Shown here piece after piece: positions 63,301-64,000 of a stretch of 64,000 nt of DNA. Each line of letters starts with the position of its first letter. Position 1 is the first letter of the stretch. The position numbers were made by a program, and so were the translations under genes. This DNA is from Planctomycetales bacterium (GTDB taxonomy: Bacteria > Planctomycetota > Planctomycetia > Planctomycetales > Planctomycetaceae), in the NCBI GenBank assembly GCA_026400835.1, contig JAPLOA010000074.1, positions 1-64,000 on the forward strand, read 5' to 3'. The notes beneath the pieces are model-generated. The model did no database searches. It was not told the DNA's origin and saw only the letters and a list, made by a program, of their open reading frames with translations.

Positions 63301-64000
63301 TTACGACGGAACCGACACGCTGTCCAACAGAGTTTTTAGAACCTGCGAGGCTCGTTGGCGATGGCCTTCCTTCAGGATGCCGCGACACACAATGCGATGG
63401 GCCAGCACGGGGATGACAATCTGCTTGATGTCGTCGGGAATCACGTAGTTGCGTCCCTCGCAAAACGCCACGGCCTGAGCAGCTCGATACAACGTCAACG
63501 TGCCGCGAGTACTCACGCCAAGTGTCAGTTCGTTGTGCGATCGCGTCCGCACGGATAACTCCAGCATGTATTCGGCCAGTGACGTATCCACGGTGACGGC
63601 CTGAACCTGTTTCTGAAGCTGCAATACTTCGTCGGCATTCGTCACAGCGTTGAGAGATTCCACAGGCTGGCCACTCCGATGCTTCTGCAAGATCTCCAGC
63701 TCGGACTTGCGGTCCGGATAACCCACACTCAGGCACATCATGAATCGATCGAGCTGATTCTCCGGCAGTGGATAGGTGCCCTCAAACTCGTAGGGATTCT
63801 GAGTCGCGATGACCAGAAATGGTTCCTGTAACTTATGAGTAATCCCATCGACGGACACCTGCCGTTCGCTCATCGCCTCCAGCAACGCACTCTGGTTTCT
63901 GGGCGTGGTCCGATTGATTTCGTCAGCCAACAGAATATTCGTGAAGATTGGGCCCGGACGGAATTCGAAGTCGCTGGTACCGGGACGGTACACACTGGAA
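63301..64000 (-). CDS. MoxR-family AAA+ ATPase (partial, continues past the window)
   Basis: The 3' ~233 codons are visible; the 5' end lies beyond 64000. Walker B region ILLADEINRTTPRNQSALLEA, then VDGITHKLQEPFLVIATQNPYE (sensor 1 TQNP), TYPLPENQLDRFMMCLSVGYPD and the C-terminal helical lid (RGTLTLYRAAQAVAFCEGRN, VLAHRI). MoxR ATPases act as chaperones for VWA and DUF58 partners. No DUF58 or VWA gene lies downstream here; the only VWA protein in the window is 42 kb away. It converges with the DUF1553 gene 40 bp away. Confidence 0.92.
   Translation of the reverse strand, partial: SSVYRPGTSDFEFRPGPIFTNILLADEINRTTPRNQSALLEAMSERQVSVDGITHKLQEPFLVIATQNPYEFEGTYPLPENQLDRFMMCLSVGYPDRKSELEILQKHRSGQPVESLNAVTNADEVLQLQKQVQAVTVDTSLAEYMLELSVRTRSHNELTLGVSTRGTLTLYRAAQAVAFCEGRNYVIPDDIKQIVIPVLAHRIVCRGILKEGHRQRASQVLKTLLDSVSVPS

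Overview
The window is chromosomal DNA of a planctomycete (phylum Planctomycetota), probably a mid-GC member of the Planctomycetales. The phylum call rests on lineage-typical families: a PVC-type membrane-bound dehydrogenase with a C-terminal heme domain, two giant cytochrome/DUF1549/DUF1553 proteins, a DUF1501 protein, a DUF1080 protein, three Hanks-type Ser/Thr kinases, a bacterial deoxyhypusine-synthase homologue and an H4MPT/methanofuran-type hydantoinase-fold protein. Genes are mostly scattered singly or in pairs, and housekeeping genes (hisB, pyrE, holA, rpiB, mraZ) stand apart from their usual operons. I see no prophage, integrase, transposase or CRISPR array.

Layout. 0-5.4 kb: an EboE-like TIM-barrel protein and a thioredoxin-type arsenate reductase (minus strand), then a tiny Cys-rich lipoprotein and two exported proteins of unknown function. 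5.4-10.3 kb: a very large exported PVC dehydrogenase whose conserved core carries an in-frame palindromic repeat insertion. 10.6-14.1 kb: membrane-anchored kinase, methyltransferase, LMW protein tyrosine phosphatase and rpiB. 14.3-17.8 kb: glycine cleavage genes gcvH-gcvPA-gcvPB without gcvT. 17.8-26.6 kb: YdjM-like membrane hydrolase, VWA protein, Ldh-family oxidoreductase, Zn-ribbon methyltransferase, Tat-exported beta-propeller, hisB, pyrE. 26.9-31.9 kb: holA overlapping a double-domain trypsin/PDZ protein, DUF1080 protein, tRNA-Leu(CAG) with terminator, an orphan OmpR-type response regulator and a small membrane protein. 32.1-36.3 kb: tRNA-Leu(CAA) on the minus strand, deoxyhypusine-synthase family gene, MfnF-like gene, exported propeller-like protein. 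36.4-41.5 kb: a candidate structured RNA, orphan mraZ, an S41 protease, a cytoplasmic propeller and a kinase meeting it tail to tail. 42.3-49 kb: secreted coiled-coil proteins, alpha/beta hydrolase coupled to a macrodomain protein, a receptor-like kinase, and a lipoprotein fusing a tyrosine-phosphatase-like domain to a cytochrome c'-like domain. 49-64 kb: DUF1501 plus DUF1549/DUF1553 pair, a Spy-like Gly-rich protein, GlcF-like iron-sulfur protein, an exported unknown, a second DUF1549/DUF1553 protein, and a MoxR ATPase cut by the window end.

The most striking non-coding content is a set of dispersed palindromic elements. Three copies of a ~65-nt palindrome (GTTTAACGGCAAGCCG arms) lie at 21.25, 26.65 and 33.65 kb. 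Two 44-nt copies of another repeat lie at 14.7 and 33.7 kb in opposite orientations. Several short GTAG-type mirror elements, a dense cluster at 23.6-23.9 kb, a 23-bp-arm palindrome at 54.1 kb and a nested double palindrome at 57.2 kb complete the set. They sit almost only between genes, often side by side, with one exception inside the PVC dehydrogenase gene.
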